From JADKIH01 sp031427625 (GTDB lineage Bacteria > Bacteroidota > Bacteroidia > AKYH767-A > 2013-40CM-41-45): DNA of 44,717 nucleotides. Position numbers and translations under genes: made by a program. The notes under the pieces are model-generated. The model did not search any database, was not told the origin of the DNA, and saw only the letters and a list, made by a program, of their open reading frames with translations. This document shows, piece after piece, positions 1 to 8,861 of this stretch; position 1 is the stretch's first letter; every line of letters starts with the position of its first letter. The stretch covers positions 1 through 44,717 of the forward strand of contig JANPNV010000028.1 of NCBI GenBank assembly GCA_031427625.1. The letters are read 5' to 3'.

Positions 1-71
1 GCCGTATGAAGGGAGACTTTCAAGTACGGTTCTGTGAGAGGATTAGGTTGAAATACTTTTTCCTACTCGAC
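1..71 (+). mobile_element. 3' end of a group II intron (domains V and VI)
   Basis: The first 34 nt fold as group II intron domain V. GCCGTA pairs with TACGGT, TGAAGG pairs with CTTTCA around a GAGA (GNRA) tetraloop, and a two-base AG bulge lies on the 3' side, as in the family. Domain VI follows at about 37-68, with an imperfect stem ending in the typical CCTACTCGAC. The 3' splice site should lie after C71. The rest of the ribozyme and any reverse transcriptase/maturase gene lie outside the window to the left. Structure is read directly; the exact subclass was not determined. Confidence 0.85.
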
Positions 72-601
72 TCTAAGCGCGACTTACTATCCCTTATTCA
101 AAATTCAGAGCTAAGTTCGCGCGGACTACGACTTTCAACTCAAATATAAAACTGTATGTCATACTAAAACATCAAACAGCGTAGGCAATCAAATTAAGTA
201 TGATTTTTTTGAAATAAGTCGTAGTCCGCGCGAACGAAGTATTAGGCATTGATGGATGGATATTACAAGCGCTTAGACTACTTCTAGCTGAGTTGTAAAT
301 GTAAATAAACAATTCTTCTATCTAGTGTAAAGATTTTTTACCGATTGTAAATTTTATCGGTTTGGTAAAATATAATGTTTATTCAGAGCCGCATCGTGGA
401 CGAAGTCTCGCACTTAAGCGGCTGTTAATGTGATTAAGCAAACAGGCATGAAGTGCTAAGATTTCGACCCAGCAATAGGGAATTTTCTCGATTTGAAATC
501 TGATATTGAACACCTGAAATCTGAAATCATTTTTATGATAGATTGTTTGTAATGCGCAGTAGTCACCCAACAAGGAATTTTTTTTATAGTTCGAAAACCA
601 C
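72..601. other. Non-coding region downstream of the intron
   Basis: This 530-bp stretch between the intron end and the 3' end of pyk holds no convincing gene. It contains the perfect inverted repeat listed separately (115-134/216-235), a small hairpin with ACCGAT at 340-345 and ATCGGT at 356-361, and another with AGCCGC at 387-392 and GCGGCT at 418-423. A 77-codon open frame on the minus strand runs over these hairpins and has no protein-like features. No clear Rho-independent terminator for pyk was found. Confidence 0.6.
115..235. repeat. Perfect 20-bp inverted repeat with 81-bp spacer
   Basis: The left arm at 115-134 (GTTCGCGCGGACTACGACTT) is the exact reverse complement of 216-235. The arms are far more GC-rich than the AT-rich 81-bp spacer and surroundings. 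No other copy occurs in the window. Possibilities are a long-range hairpin, the ends of a small non-autonomous mobile element, or a genome-wide palindromic repeat; the sequence alone does not decide. Confidence 0.8.
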
Positions 602-2038
602 TTACTCATCACTCTTCACTCTCCCTAACTTTATCATATTCGTTCTTCCCTGCTCACCGAGTGGAACGCTTGCCAGATTAACGATGATGTCGTTCGCAAT
701 AACAAATCCTTTTTCTTTAAGAATGTCTTGTAGTTCAAGAATGGTGGCATCGGTAGAAACGGAACCGCTGTAATAAAATGCTCTAACTCCCCAAACCAGA
801 CTCAGTACATTCAGCATCGATGGAATATCCGTAAAAATTAATATATCTGCATTCGGACGCTGTGCCGCTACTTTGTATGCCGTATATCCTGATCGTGTGA
901 TACCCACAATCGCACGTGCACCTACTTGCGACGACATCACACATGCATTGTAACAGACAGAATCGGAAATATATGTCTTGCTTGTTATCTCCGGAAGATG
1001 AAAACGGTTGTAATGATATCCTTGCGCTTCAATCTTCGTAATGATGCTTCTCATTTGTTCGACGACACGCACTGGATACAGTCCGACCGATGTTTCGCCA
1101 CTCAACATCACTGCATCAGCACCATCAATTACTGAATTGGCTACATCATTTACTTCTGCACGAGTAGGAGTATAATTTGTAATCATACTTTCCATCATCT
1201 GCGTCGCAATAATTACAGGCTTACTGGCCTGAATGCATTTGTTGACAAGCATCTTCTGTATCAATGGAACATCTTCCATCGGTAATTCAACACCAAGATC
1301 TCCGCGTGCAACCATCAATGCATCTGTCTCTCTAATGATGTGATCGATTTCCTCTAGCGCTTCCGGCTTCTCGATTTTTGCAATCACCCTGCATTTTTTA
1401 CCGGCATGACTGATTCTTTTTTTAAGATCAATGATATCCGTTGCACTACGTACAAATGATAGTCCGATCCAATCAACTTCTTCCTGTAACGCAAATGCCA
1501 GATCGTTCAGATCTTTTTCTGTCAGACTCGGCAGTGATAATTTTGTATTCGGAAGATTGACACCTTTTCGTGATGAAAGATTTCCACCGCTTTCTACTCT
1601 TGTAATTACTTCATCAATTCTGTTTGTAGAAAGTACAGTCAGAACTATTTTTCCGTCATCAATCAGAATACGATCATCTGCTTCTACATCAGAAGGAAAT
1701 TTTTGGTAATTGATACTGAGCAAATTTGGAGTCCCAACTACTTCCTTTGTTTTGAAAACTACTTCTGATCCATTTGCAAGAACAATCAAATTATCTTGTA
1801 CTTCGCCGATCCTGATTTTAGGTCCCTGAAGATCGATGAGTATAGATGCATTCATTTTAAAATCGATACTTATCTTTCTGATAGTATCGATTACTTTTTT
1901 ATGAATGGTGTAGTCGCCATGCGATAAATTCAATCTGTACACGTCGACGCCGGCCATCAGCATCTGACTTAGTACTTCATATGTTGATGAAGCAGGACCT
2001 ATTGTCGCTACTATTTTTGTTTTATTAAAGACGTACAT
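602..2038 (-). CDS. pyk: Pyruvate kinase
   Basis: Catalyses the last step of glycolysis, phosphoenolpyruvate + ADP to pyruvate + ATP, in the cytosol. The 478-residue length matches bacterial enzymes. Visible signatures are the N-terminal KIVATIGPAS, the substrate-binding R35 in RLNLSHG, the catalytic K221 and metal ligand E223 in AKIEKPEA, D247 in ARGDLGVE, and PTRAEVNDVANSV near 291-303. The alpha/beta C-terminal domain (about 355-478) is complete. It starts at ATG 2038, 53 bp after the IPExxxVDY gene on the same strand, and is probably the last gene of the acpP-fabF-rnc transcript. No promoter of the TAnnTTTG type was seen in that gap. Confidence 0.97.
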   Translation of the reverse strand: MYVFNKTKIVATIGPASSTYEVLSQMLMAGVDVYRLNLSHGDYTIHKKVIDTIRKISIDFKMNASILIDLQGPKIRIGEVQDNLIVLANGSEVVFKTKEVVGTPNLLSINYQKFPSDVEADDRILIDDGKIVLTVLSTNRIDEVITRVESGGNLSSRKGVNLPNTKLSLPSLTEKDLNDLAFALQEEVDWIGLSFVRSATDIIDLKKRISHAGKKCRVIAKIEKPEALEEIDHIIRETDALMVARGDLGVELPMEDVPLIQKMLVNKCIQASKPVIIATQMMESMITNYTPTRAEVNDVANSVIDGADAVMLSGETSVGLYPVRVVEQMRSIITKIEAQGYHYNRFHLPEITSKTYISDSVCYNACVMSSQVGARAIVGITRSGYTAYKVAAQRPNADILIFTDIPSMLNVLSLVWGVRAFYYSGSVSTDATILELQDILKEKGFVIANDIIVNLASVPLGEQGRTNMIKLGRVKSDE

Positions 2039-2091
2039 TGTTACAAATAATTAATGGGCAAGACAATATCGTCTTACCACTTTTGTTTTTT

Positions 2092-2517
2092 TTAAAATAC
2101 CAGATTCTCCCGTGATTTTAATTTAGAAGTTTCCAGTTTATAGGCACCCAGAATAATTGGGATTTCTTTTAAGGATGTCAGTATTTCCTGTTCATCAAGT
2201 CGTAAGCGCGTTAGTCGTAAAAGAAAAAGGTAATCTATCTGATTTTGTTCAGGAAGCAAATATCCTTTCAGACTTTTATTTGATATCAGATTAAATCGGT
2301 CTTCTTCTTCGTATACGTATTCATAGAATGAAAAAAACTGATCTTCCATTCGCTTATTATTGAAAACGGTATATGATTCCTGCTTACTCATTCCAAGTTC
2401 CAGCTTTTTATTTATCGACATGCAAAGTCTGTAATCGCGATGATGGCAAACAATGCCAATCAGAAGAAAGTCAAACTTATCTTCTTCGCTGATTTTAAGA
2501 ATTTTCTTTGCACACAT
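2092..2517 (-). CDS. IPExxxVDY family protein
   Basis: A 141-residue cytosolic protein with the family hallmark at residues 88-96 (LPEQNQIDY, a variant of IPExxxVDY). The family is restricted to Bacteroidota and is typically found between rnc and pyk, as here; its molecular function is not established as far as I know. No signal peptide or membrane segment is present. ATG 2517 lies 4 bp after the stop of the upstream T9SS gene and the pyk start is 53 bp downstream, so it is very likely cotranscribed. Confidence 0.85.
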   Translation of the reverse strand: MCAKKILKISEEDKFDFLLIGIVCHHRDYRLCMSINKKLELGMSKQESYTVFNNKRMEDQFFSFYEYVYEEEDRFNLISNKSLKGYLLPEQNQIDYLFLLRLTRLRLDEQEILTSLKEIPIILGAYKLETSKLKSRENLVF

Positions 2518-2521
2518 ACTA

Positions 2522-4060
2522 TTACTGTTTCACTAATTTTTTAATCGTTCTGTTTCTATCGTTTTTTATTTCAATAGAATAAACACCGGCAGACAATTCA
2601 GAAGTATCTATCCTGGTTTCTTTATTAAAAGTTTTTTCCTTTCTGATAAATTTTCCATTCATGTCAAAAATAGAAATCAACATTTCAGTATTTATTTCTC
2701 CAAACGTAATTATAAATCTGTCATTCGCCGGATTTGGCGAAACTGAAATATTTTTATTGAAAAAGAACTCATTGGTATACGGATTAAAATCGCAAAGAGT
2801 AGAATCTGTTGTGAAGGCATCAGTAACCACAACGACTGCATCTGTTTTTGGAATTGAAGGCTGATCCGTTTGCCAGACAGGATTTCCTAAACTAATAATG
2901 AATGGATGCAATGTGAAATTAGAAATAAAATGGTTGCATGCAGAGTCATTGATCATATATTTGTTTAGGTAGATAGAAGCATCCTGATTTCCCGGTTTTA
3001 TAAAGCATCCTGTATTAATTAATGTGTCGCCCGAGCGTATCGACGATTTAATCTGGCAACCTGATGAGTCTCCGAAAAAATCCTGACCGGTAATATTTCC
3101 AAAAGAATCTATCCGAATAATGAATGAATTTTCTTTTTGGGTTTGTGTATAGATAGTACCTGTGGCGATTATTCCATCTACATAGTCATGAATCCATTGT
3201 GGCCTTGAATAATTATCTGTTAGGGTATTACTCCATGCAATATTTCCCATTGAGGTAATTTTAATAAATACGGATTGTATATTTATTTGCCCATTTCCTG
3301 TTGATGCGGCCAAAATTATTCCACCGTCACCTGAAATATCCATGCTGAATAGTTCTTGATCGGCCGGAGCTGTCAGCTGTATATTGTTAATGATACTTCC
3401 GGCACTGTCGAGATAGAGTAATGAAATATCTGTTTCTCCTGATGCTGTTTCGCAATTGCCACCGAATACATATCCGTTTTGATAAGGGAGAACGAACAAT
3501 CCATGTTCATTCCTGGCTGTTCCATAATTTTTTGACCATACAATATTTCCAGATGTATCGGTTTTAATAAGAAGGAAATCTTCGCCGCCTGGCCCATAGC
3601 CGGAGGTATATGCACCGAGAAGGTAACCATTGCTGGTTATTACTGTACTTTTTGCCTCATCGTTTTGAAGAGGGTTTCCAAATGTTTTTGACCAGATCTG
3701 ATTTCCATTATAATCACATTTTGTCAATGAAATTTCGTCGTTGCTTATTGTATCGTGAAACATTAATCCGGTGAGAAGAAATCCCTCCCCGGGGATTTCT
3801 GTTATATCGTTTCCATAAGAATAAAATTCCAAAAGATTACGATATGTTTTAAGTCCGGTGAGTGTTGCAGCGGAGTCGAACTTCATCACAAAACTTCTTC
3901 CGTTTGTATTTGCATACATTTCACCGGTAACAAAAAATCCGCCATCCGGAGCACCGATAATTTTATTTCCGCTGCCTCTTCCATAAACATGTTGCGATGC
4001 CTGACCAGAAACGATAAGCGATGAACATGTAAGCAGGAAGAATAATGAAAAAAATTTCAT
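2522..4060 (-). CDS. Secreted T9SS type A sorting-domain protein
   Basis: About 512 residues. It begins with a Sec signal peptide (MKFFSLFFLLTCSSLIVSGQ) and ends in a T9SS type A sorting domain (about 430-512, including VSPNPAND, an IFDMNGK strand and a GVYSIEI strand). In between are repeats of the form GGxDxxLxKxDxxGNxxWxKxxG, typical of beta-propeller-like surface proteins of Bacteroidota. ATG 4060 is preferred over an in-frame TTG at 4069, because it places the signal peptide at the N-terminus. It should be exported through SecYEG and T9SS and attached to the surface or released. It sits inside the acpP-fabF-rnc-pyk housekeeping cluster and stops 4 bp before the next gene, which makes it look like an insertion. 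Confidence 0.85.
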   Translation of the reverse strand: MKFFSLFFLLTCSSLIVSGQASQHVYGRGSGNKIIGAPDGGFFVTGEMYANTNGRSFVMKFDSAATLTGLKTYRNLLEFYSYGNDITEIPGEGFLLTGLMFHDTISNDEISLTKCDYNGNQIWSKTFGNPLQNDEAKSTVITSNGYLLGAYTSGYGPGGEDFLLIKTDTSGNIVWSKNYGTARNEHGLFVLPYQNGYVFGGNCETASGETDISLLYLDSAGSIINNIQLTAPADQELFSMDISGDGGIILAASTGNGQINIQSVFIKITSMGNIAWSNTLTDNYSRPQWIHDYVDGIIATGTIYTQTQKENSFIIRIDSFGNITGQDFFGDSSGCQIKSSIRSGDTLINTGCFIKPGNQDASIYLNKYMINDSACNHFISNFTLHPFIISLGNPVWQTDQPSIPKTDAVVVVTDAFTTDSTLCDFNPYTNEFFFNKNISVSPNPANDRFIITFGEINTEMLISIFDMNGKFIRKEKTFNKETRIDTSELSAGVYSIEIKNDRNRTIKKLVKQ

Positions 4061-4108
4061 AAGCGACAAAATTAGGAGATAAGGCTGATAACAGCTAAAA
4101 GAAAAAAA

Positions 4109-4828
4109 TTATAATCCGAGTTTCTGACAGGCCTTTTCGGCGGCGATTTGTTCGGCACGTTTTTTAGAAAAATCCTCTCCACGTGCCATTTCCTCTTCGT
4201 CGACGAGGACACGAACACGTAAGAGCCGTTTGCCACCGTTGTCTATTTCCTCGAGCAACTCGAATTGAATTGTTTTTCTTTCACGCTGCGCCCAGTTAAT
4301 CAGGCGACTTTTAAAATTCATGTCTTGGTTTTCAATACTCTCCAGATCAACATGGTGCCGTACAAAACGGTTGATGATTAATTTTTTAGTTGTGTCATAT
4401 CCTTTGTCGATATACACTGCGCCGATTAATGCTTCGAAAGCATCGCCGTATGCTGATCTGTTTTTTGCGGCCGGGTCGATGGATCCTGTCATAAAATGAT
4501 CGATGCCTAATTTCATGGCCAGCTTATTCAGATGTTCACGGTTTACAATTCTGCTGCGCATCTCTGTGAGGAATCCTTCTTCTCTGTAAGGATATTTTTT
4601 AAAAAGCAATTCGGCGATGATGGCACCCAATAAGGCATCACCTAAATATTCGAGTCGTTCGTTACTAAGTTTTACACCGCTTGGGTGTTCGGATGCGGTT
4701 GAACGGTGACGAAATGCGAGATGATATACTGCAATGTTTCGCGGAAAAAATCCCAATAGATTTCTGAGAGACGAAAGAAATTTTTTATCCTTTGAAAATA
4801 AATTGCGGATATGAAAATAAGAATCCAA
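4109..4828 (-). CDS. rnc: Ribonuclease III
   Basis: Double-stranded RNA endonuclease for rRNA and mRNA processing. The catalytic domain carries the signature NERLEYLGD (56-64) and the second acidic cluster YGDAFEALIGAVYID (127-141). A C-terminal dsRNA-binding domain spans about 171-239, ending in KKRAEQIAAEKACQKL. The 239-residue length is normal. The only usable start is TTG at 4828: an in-frame stop lies 18 nt upstream and the next Met is at residue 90, inside the catalytic domain. It follows fabF by 39 bp on the same strand, the usual Bacteroidota order. Confidence 0.96.
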   Translation of the reverse strand: MDSYFHIRNLFSKDKKFLSSLRNLLGFFPRNIAVYHLAFRHRSTASEHPSGVKLSNERLEYLGDALLGAIIAELLFKKYPYREEGFLTEMRSRIVNREHLNKLAMKLGIDHFMTGSIDPAAKNRSAYGDAFEALIGAVYIDKGYDTTKKLIINRFVRHHVDLESIENQDMNFKSRLINWAQRERKTIQFELLEEIDNGGKRLLRVRVLVDEEEMARGEDFSKKRAEQIAAEKACQKLGL

Positions 4829-4867
4829 GAAATTATTTTTTAATCAATCTAATATAGTGCAAAAAGA

Positions 4868-6118
4868 CTATTCGTATTTTTTGAATACGACGGAAGCATT
4901 ATGACCTCCGAATCCAAAAGTATTACTAAGTGCAGCTTTCACTTCCCTTTTCTGAGCTTTATTGAATGTAAGATTCAGCCTAGGATCAAATTCAGGGTCG
5001 TCGGTAAAATGATTAATGGTTGGAGGAACGATACCGTTTAAGATGGCAAGGATGCTGGCAATAGATTCGATTGCTCCGGCGGCTCCAAGTAAATGTCCGG
5101 TCATGGATTTCGTTGAACTGATGTTCATTCGATATGCATCTTCTCCGAAGAATGTCTGAATAGCTTTTATTTCTGATGGATCTCCGATAGGTGTTGACGT
5201 GCCGTGAACATTGATGTAATCGATATCAGATTTCTGCATGCCGGCATCTTCCATAGCAGCTTTCATAACATTAGCAGCGCCGAGTCCTTCGGGATGCGGT
5301 GCAGTCATATGATAAGCGTCGGCAGACATTCCTCCACCTGCTACTTCAGCATAAATTTTTGCTCCGCGGGCTTTAGCATGTTCAAGTTCTTCGAGGATAA
5401 GACAACCAGCTCCTTCACCCATAACAAAGCCATCGCGGTTTAAGTCGAATGGTCTTGATGCAGTTTGCGGATCGTCGTTTCTTAATGAAAGAGCTTGCAA
5501 GGCATTAAATCCGCCGACACATGTTTCGTTTACGGTTGCTTCTGAACCTCCGGAAATAATCATATCGGCTTTGCCGAGACGAATGTATGTAAATGCGTCA
5601 ATGAGTGCATTGGTAGAAGATGCGCAAGCAGATACAGTAGTAAAGTTCGGTCCGCGAAAACCATAGCGAATAGAGATGTGACCAGATGCAATATCAGCGA
5701 TCATCTTAGGAATAAAGAAAGGATTAAACCGAGGAGTTCCATCGCCTCTTGCAAATGCAGAAACTTCATCCTGAAATGTTTTTAATCCTCCAATTCCTGA
5801 TCCCCAGATTACGCCAATTCTGTCGTGGTTTGCTTTCTCGAGGTCAAGACCAGTGTCTTTTATTGCCTGATCAGCTACGACAAGCGCATACTGAGAAAAG
5901 GCATCTAGTTTTCGACCTTCTTTCCGTTCGAAGAAATTATTGACATCGTAGCCTTTTACTTCGCAGGCAAATTTAGTTTTGAATTTGGACGCGTCAAATT
6001 TGGTGATCATGCCGGCGCCACTGACGCCGTTGATCAAGCCATTCCAGTATTCTTCTACTGAATTTCCAAGCGGAGTCAATGCTCCGAGTCCAGTCACTAC
6101 GACTCTTTTCAGCTGCAT
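4868..6118 (-). CDS. fabF: Beta-ketoacyl-ACP synthase II
   Basis: Condenses malonyl-ACP with acyl-ACP in fatty acid elongation. The full 416-residue thiolase-fold protein shows the Cys-His-His triad: C165 in SACASST, H305 in NVHGTSTPIGD and H342 in GHLLGAAGA. The GFGGHNA near the C-terminus is also typical. It starts at ATG 6118, 80 bp after acpP, and is followed by rnc; the three are expected to share the acpP promoter. Confidence 0.98.
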   Translation of the reverse strand: MQLKRVVVTGLGALTPLGNSVEEYWNGLINGVSGAGMITKFDASKFKTKFACEVKGYDVNNFFERKEGRKLDAFSQYALVVADQAIKDTGLDLEKANHDRIGVIWGSGIGGLKTFQDEVSAFARGDGTPRFNPFFIPKMIADIASGHISIRYGFRGPNFTTVSACASSTNALIDAFTYIRLGKADMIISGGSEATVNETCVGGFNALQALSLRNDDPQTASRPFDLNRDGFVMGEGAGCLILEELEHAKARGAKIYAEVAGGGMSADAYHMTAPHPEGLGAANVMKAAMEDAGMQKSDIDYINVHGTSTPIGDPSEIKAIQTFFGEDAYRMNISSTKSMTGHLLGAAGAIESIASILAILNGIVPPTINHFTDDPEFDPRLNLTFNKAQKREVKAALSNTFGFGGHNASVVFKKYE

Positions 6119-6198
6119 TCCTGTTCCGGAGTTTTAAAATTAGTTAACAAGCCTTTCGGCTAGGACAAAGAGGCATAACGCTATGCCATTCGGGGTAA

Positions 6199-6435
6199 TT
6201 ATTTAGCGTTTTTCTCGATATAGTCAATGGCCTGGCCAACCGTTGCGATTTTTTCGGCCTGATCATCTGGAATTGCGATATTGAATTCTTTTTCAAATTC
6301 CATAATTAACTCTACTGTATCGAGAGAATCAGCTCCAAGATCATTCGTAAAGCTTGCTTCCTGGATCACTTCTTTTTCATCCACACCTAATTTATCTATG
6401 ATAATGGATTTCACTTTTGCTGCAATGTCTGACAT
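6199..6435 (-). CDS. acpP: Acyl carrier protein
   Basis: A 78-residue acidic four-helix protein that carries acyl chains on 4'-phosphopantetheine. The attachment site is S37 in GADSLDTVEL. Length and sequence are canonical. It starts at ATG 6435 and heads the acpP-fabF-rnc run; a promoter is visible just upstream (see 6474-6504). Confidence 0.98.
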   Translation of the reverse strand: MSDIAAKVKSIIIDKLGVDEKEVIQEASFTNDLGADSLDTVELIMEFEKEFNIAIPDDQAEKIATVGQAIDYIEKNAK

Positions 6436-6473
6436 GTTCGTCGTTTTTGTTTTTATTAATGCTTAAGGAGGTG

Positions 6474-6504
6474 CAAAGTAAAATTTATTCAGACTAAAAT
6501 CAAA
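6474..6504 (-). promoter_or_regulatory. Bacteroidota-type promoter of acpP
   Basis: On the minus strand, TTTG (6504-6501) is followed after 19 nt by TTACTTTG (6481-6474), a 7/8 match to TAnnTTTG. Spacing fits the -33/-7 pattern of the primary sigma factor in this phylum. It would start transcription about 30-35 nt upstream of the acpP ATG. Confidence 0.6.
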
Positions 6505-6514
6505 ATTAATGTAA

Positions 6515-7504
6515 TTATGGAAGAAATAGTCTGATTAAATAAAAGAGACCGGCTGCTAATAGGGCAGAAACTGGAATTGTTAATATCCATGCCCATATTA
6601 ACTCTAACGTTACTCCCCATCGTACGGCGCTAATCCTTTTAGAGACGCCAACACCAATGATACTGCCTGTTATAGTATGAGTTGTACTTACCGGGATTTT
6701 AAAATGCTGCGTACCAAATAGCGTAATTGCTCCGGCTGTTTCGGCGCTAAAGCCCTCAAACGGTGTGAGTTTGGTTATCTTTTGTCCCATTGTTTTCACA
6801 ATTCGCCATCCTCCTACAAGTGTTCCCAAGGCAATGGCAGTATAGCAGGCGAAAGGAACCCATTCGGGAAGATGCTTAGTATCAGTGATTAAATTTTGCG
6901 AAATCATAGCTGCGGCGATGATTCCCATTACTTTCTGGGCATCATTTCCTCCATGTCCAAGACTATATGCAGCAGAAGAAACCAGCTGCAATCGCCGGAA
7001 TGTCCGGTCGACTTTCGATGGATTCGTATGTTTTACTATAGTGAGCGTTATTACAGAAATAATGTAGGCCAGTACCATTCCTATAAATGGAGCCAAAAAG
7101 ATGAAATAAAGTGTCGGCGCTACTTTATCCATTTGTACAGCACTAAATGATCCTGCATTTGCCATTCCAGCCCCGGCGAAACTTCCTATTAGTGTATGCG
7201 AGGAGCTTGATGGAATTCCCCACCACCATGTTGCCAGATTCCAAATGATGGCTGCTATAAGTCCGGCAAAAACAACATGAAGTGTAATGTATTCAAACTT
7301 AACGGTTTTGGCCACTGTATCGGCCACTTTTAACTCAAACAGCCAATAGGCGATGAAGTTAAACATGGCTGCCCAAAGCACGGCGCTGAGTGGTGAGAGA
7401 ACCTTTGTAGAAACAATTGTGGCAATTGAATTTGCGGCATCGTGAAATCCGTTAATGAAATCGAATACCAATGCCAGAATAATTATGACGTAAAGAAATT
7501 CCAT
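6515..7504 (-). CDS. pit: Inorganic phosphate transporter, PiT family
   Basis: An integral membrane phosphate permease of 329 residues, the short form seen in many bacteria. The two PiT signatures are visible: GFHDAANSIAT at 19-29 and GHGGNDAQKVMGI at about 182-194, with VSTTHTITGSI in the C-terminal half. About ten hydrophobic segments are present. It lies 17 bp downstream of a DUF47 gene on the same strand, the usual pit accessory arrangement. ATG at 7504. Confidence 0.95.
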   Translation of the reverse strand: MEFLYVIIILALVFDFINGFHDAANSIATIVSTKVLSPLSAVLWAAMFNFIAYWLFELKVADTVAKTVKFEYITLHVVFAGLIAAIIWNLATWWWGIPSSSSHTLIGSFAGAGMANAGSFSAVQMDKVAPTLYFIFLAPFIGMVLAYIISVITLTIVKHTNPSKVDRTFRRLQLVSSAAYSLGHGGNDAQKVMGIIAAAMISQNLITDTKHLPEWVPFACYTAIALGTLVGGWRIVKTMGQKITKLTPFEGFSAETAGAITLFGTQHFKIPVSTTHTITGSIIGVGVSKRISAVRWGVTLELIWAWILTIPVSALLAAGLFYLIRLFLP

Positions 7505-7521
7505 AACCGGAGAATTGAAAA

Positions 7522-8169
7522 TTAAGTGTGCTTAATAAGTACTGATTCGATCACGTTTGCCACGTCTTCGCATTTATCGGTTGCAGTTTCGAGTGCGGAG
7601 AGCACTTCTTTTATTTTAATGATTTGGATTGCATCCTTTTCATCCAGAAACAATCTGGCAACTGCATTATCAAAAATATCATCAGCATGATTTTCCAGGC
7701 TGTTAACACGCACCAACGATTCATGAATCTTTACGATATTCTTCATATTTCGTAGTGAAGAAATTGCATTATTTAATTCCACTGCTGATAGTTGTATTAG
7801 TTCAGCAAGTTTGATCATTGATGGATGAATAGGGTCAACACGATATAGCTCGATTCGTTTTGCTGATCCATGTATGTAATCAATTACGTCGTCGAGAACA
7901 GATGCAAGACGCTGAATGTCCTCTCTGTCGAAAGGTGTAATAAATGTTTTTCCTACTTCCTGAAAAATCTGATGCGTAATGTCGTCGCCGACATGTTCAA
8001 GTTTTTCGATCTGCCTTACAAGTACAGTCCTCTTTTCCATCGTCGGAGCAACCATTAGTTCGACAAGAACATTGCTGATAGCGACCATATTTGCGCTGGC
8101 CTGTTCGAACAGGGGATAAAACTTCCTGTCTTTTGGAACAAAATATTGAAGAATGGGATTAAGTGACAT
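7522..8169 (-). CDS. DUF47 family (PhoU-like) phosphate transport accessory protein
   Basis: A 215-residue, largely helical cytosolic protein of the DUF47/TIGR00153 family, whose fold resembles PhoU. It contains the typical GDDITHQIF, DREDIQRLASVLDDVIDYI and ENHADDIFDNA stretches with conserved acidic residues that bind metal in the family. It is first in a two-gene unit with the Pit transporter (17 bp gap), suggesting it tunes phosphate uptake. Start is ATG 8169; no exact TAnnTTTG box was found upstream. Confidence 0.9.
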   Translation of the reverse strand: MSLNPILQYFVPKDRKFYPLFEQASANMVAISNVLVELMVAPTMEKRTVLVRQIEKLEHVGDDITHQIFQEVGKTFITPFDREDIQRLASVLDDVIDYIHGSAKRIELYRVDPIHPSMIKLAELIQLSAVELNNAISSLRNMKNIVKIHESLVRVNSLENHADDIFDNAVARLFLDEKDAIQIIKIKEVLSALETATDKCEDVANVIESVLIKHT

Positions 8170-8261
8170 GATGTGGTTCTAGTTTAAATAGGTGGGTAAA
8201 GTAAAGAAAAAGTCTGCTTACAATATTTATTCTGTTAAAAAATCACTCAACATAATAAAAC

Positions 8262-8269
8262 TATTTTTG
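8262..8269 (+). promoter_or_regulatory. -7 box in front of purN
   Basis: TATTTTTG matches TAnnTTTG exactly and ends only 4 nt before the purN ATG at 8274. No good -33 element is visible 18-21 nt upstream. If used, the transcript would start at or next to the ATG. Confidence 0.35.
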
Positions 8270-8273
8270 TCGT

Positions 8274-8861
8274 ATGGTAAGGATAGCTGTATTTGCTTCA
8301 GGTTCGGGAACGAATGCTGAAAATCTTATTCAATATTTCAGGCAAAGCACTATTGCCTCAGTTAGTCTCATTGTTTCTAATAATGCTGATGCAGGAGTAG
8401 TCGGGCGGGCCATACGGTTAAAAGTTCCACATGAGATTTTTTCCAAAAAGGACTTTCTCTCAGGTGTCACAATTCTAAAGAAGCTGAAGGAGGAAAAAAT
8501 CGACTACATCGTCCTTGCCGGATTTCTTTTGCTTGTGCCGCAGCTGCTTTTATCGGATTATAAAAACAAGATTATTAACCTTCACCCCGCTCTTCTTCCA
8601 TTGCATGGTGGAAAAGGATATTTTGGCAGCAAGGTTCATGAATCTGTGATTGGTTTGAAATCGATCATATCAGGAATTACTGTTCATTATGTAAATGAGG
8701 AATTTGATGAAGGAGAAATTATTTTTCAGGCTGCCTGTCACGTCGATAGTAAAGAGACTCCTGATTCTCTTGCAAAAAAAATACACGACCTTGAGTATGC
8801 TTACTTTCCTGTTGTAATCGAAAAAATTATTTCAAATTATTCTGAAGATTCCATTACGTGA
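8274..8861 (+). CDS. purN: Phosphoribosylglycinamide formyltransferase
   Basis: Transfers a formyl group from 10-formyl-THF to GAR in de novo purine synthesis. The 195-residue protein begins with the canonical phosphate-binding FASGSGTNAENLI (7-19). The catalytic residues are visible as N102 and H104 in INLHPALLP and D145 in EEFDEGEII. The start at ATG 8274 is fixed by alignment to the family N-terminus. Its stop overlaps the start of the next gene (GTGA at 8858-8861), coupling it to a sensor kinase with no metabolic link to purines. Confidence 0.96.
   Translation: MVRIAVFASGSGTNAENLIQYFRQSTIASVSLIVSNNADAGVVGRAIRLKVPHEIFSKKDFLSGVTILKKLKEEKIDYIVLAGFLLLVPQLLLSDYKNKIINLHPALLPLHGGKGYFGSKVHESVIGLKSIISGITVHYVNEEFDEGEIIFQAACHVDSKETPDSLAKKIHDLEYAYFPVVIEKIISNYSEDSIT

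Noticed and set aside
379..612. 77-codon minus-strand frame downstream of pyk
   Set aside because: It runs through hairpin-forming non-coding DNA, overlaps the pyk 3' end and has no protein-like pattern.
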